A stretch of DNA of 5,406 bases from assembly GCF_905372525.1 (NCBI RefSeq), contig NZ_CAJPPN010000072.1:1-5406 (forward strand), read 5' to 3'. The stretch is from an uncultured Porphyromonas sp. Its GTDB lineage: Bacteria; Bacteroidota; Bacteroidia; Bacteroidales; Porphyromonadaceae. The stretch's first letter is position 1. Every line of letters starts with the position of its first letter. Positions 5,362-5,406 of this stretch are shown in pieces. The position numbers and the translations under genes were made by a program. Below the pieces are notes generated by a model. The model was not told the origin of the DNA, did no database searches, and worked only from the letters and a program-made list of their open reading frames with translations.

Positions 5362-5406
5362 AGAGAAAAAGAGAGAAAGAGGAGAGAGGGAAGGGGGGTA
5401 AAGGAG
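5362..5406. other. Polypurine tract ending in a Shine-Dalgarno-like string
   Basis: Positions 5362-5398 are 37 consecutive purines on the plus strand. After a single T at 5399, purines continue to the window end (44 of 45 bases). The last bases, AAAGGAG, match the 16S anti-Shine-Dalgarno core. A plus-strand gene may therefore start a few bases beyond the edge. Alternatively, an ATG at 5353 opens a frame with a very basic and acidic start (MASREKERKRREGRG) that runs off the window. Confidence 0.5.

Overview
The window looks like chromosomal DNA from an anaerobic Bacteroidota, most probably a fairly GC-rich Porphyromonas-type oral or gut commensal. This is inferred from several features: TAnnTTTG-type -7 promoter elements, start codons without Shine-Dalgarno sequences, an aspartate-fermentation gene, a glycoside hydrolase family typical of Bacteroidota, and a strong preference for CTC, CTA and TAC codons. 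The species cannot be fixed from this sequence.

Layout. Positions 1-836 hold no gene I can defend. This stretch is rich in repeats: a 22-bp-period palindromic repeat at the left edge (2-51), a perfect 9-bp hairpin (54-75), an array of four 23-bp units plus a collapsed fifth (271-376), and an 11-bp duplication (542-563). A consensus -7 element (766-773) then leads into aspA (837-2267, +), aspartate ammonia-lyase. A long stem-loop (2320-2365) separates aspA from a secreted GH110-family alpha-1,3-galactosidase (2440-4305, +), whose three predicted catalytic aspartates are present. A 15-bp perfect stem (4467-4513) lies between this gene and a convergent minus-strand gene (4524-5027). That gene encodes an exported thioredoxin-fold protein that has lost both CxxC cysteines and the cis-proline. 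Its upstream region (5028-5406) carries two TACCTTTG boxes arranged as a 9-bp inverted repeat and ends in a long purine tract with a Shine-Dalgarno-like string at the right edge.

How the genes relate. The three genes are separate transcription units and not an operon, and nothing links them to one pathway. AspA would deaminate aspartate to fumarate for anaerobic fumarate reduction. The GH110 enzyme would remove terminal alpha-1,3-linked galactose from host glycans outside the cytoplasm. The thioredoxin-like protein probably has a structural or binding role in the envelope. For aspA and the GH110 gene, the longest reading frames begin upstream of the likely true starts, inside a promoter element and a terminator hairpin respectively; the starts given here are the corrected ones. 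I did not find a clear new multi-gene system. The most unusual items are the 23-bp dyad repeat array, the cysteine-less thioredoxin and the facing promoter boxes.
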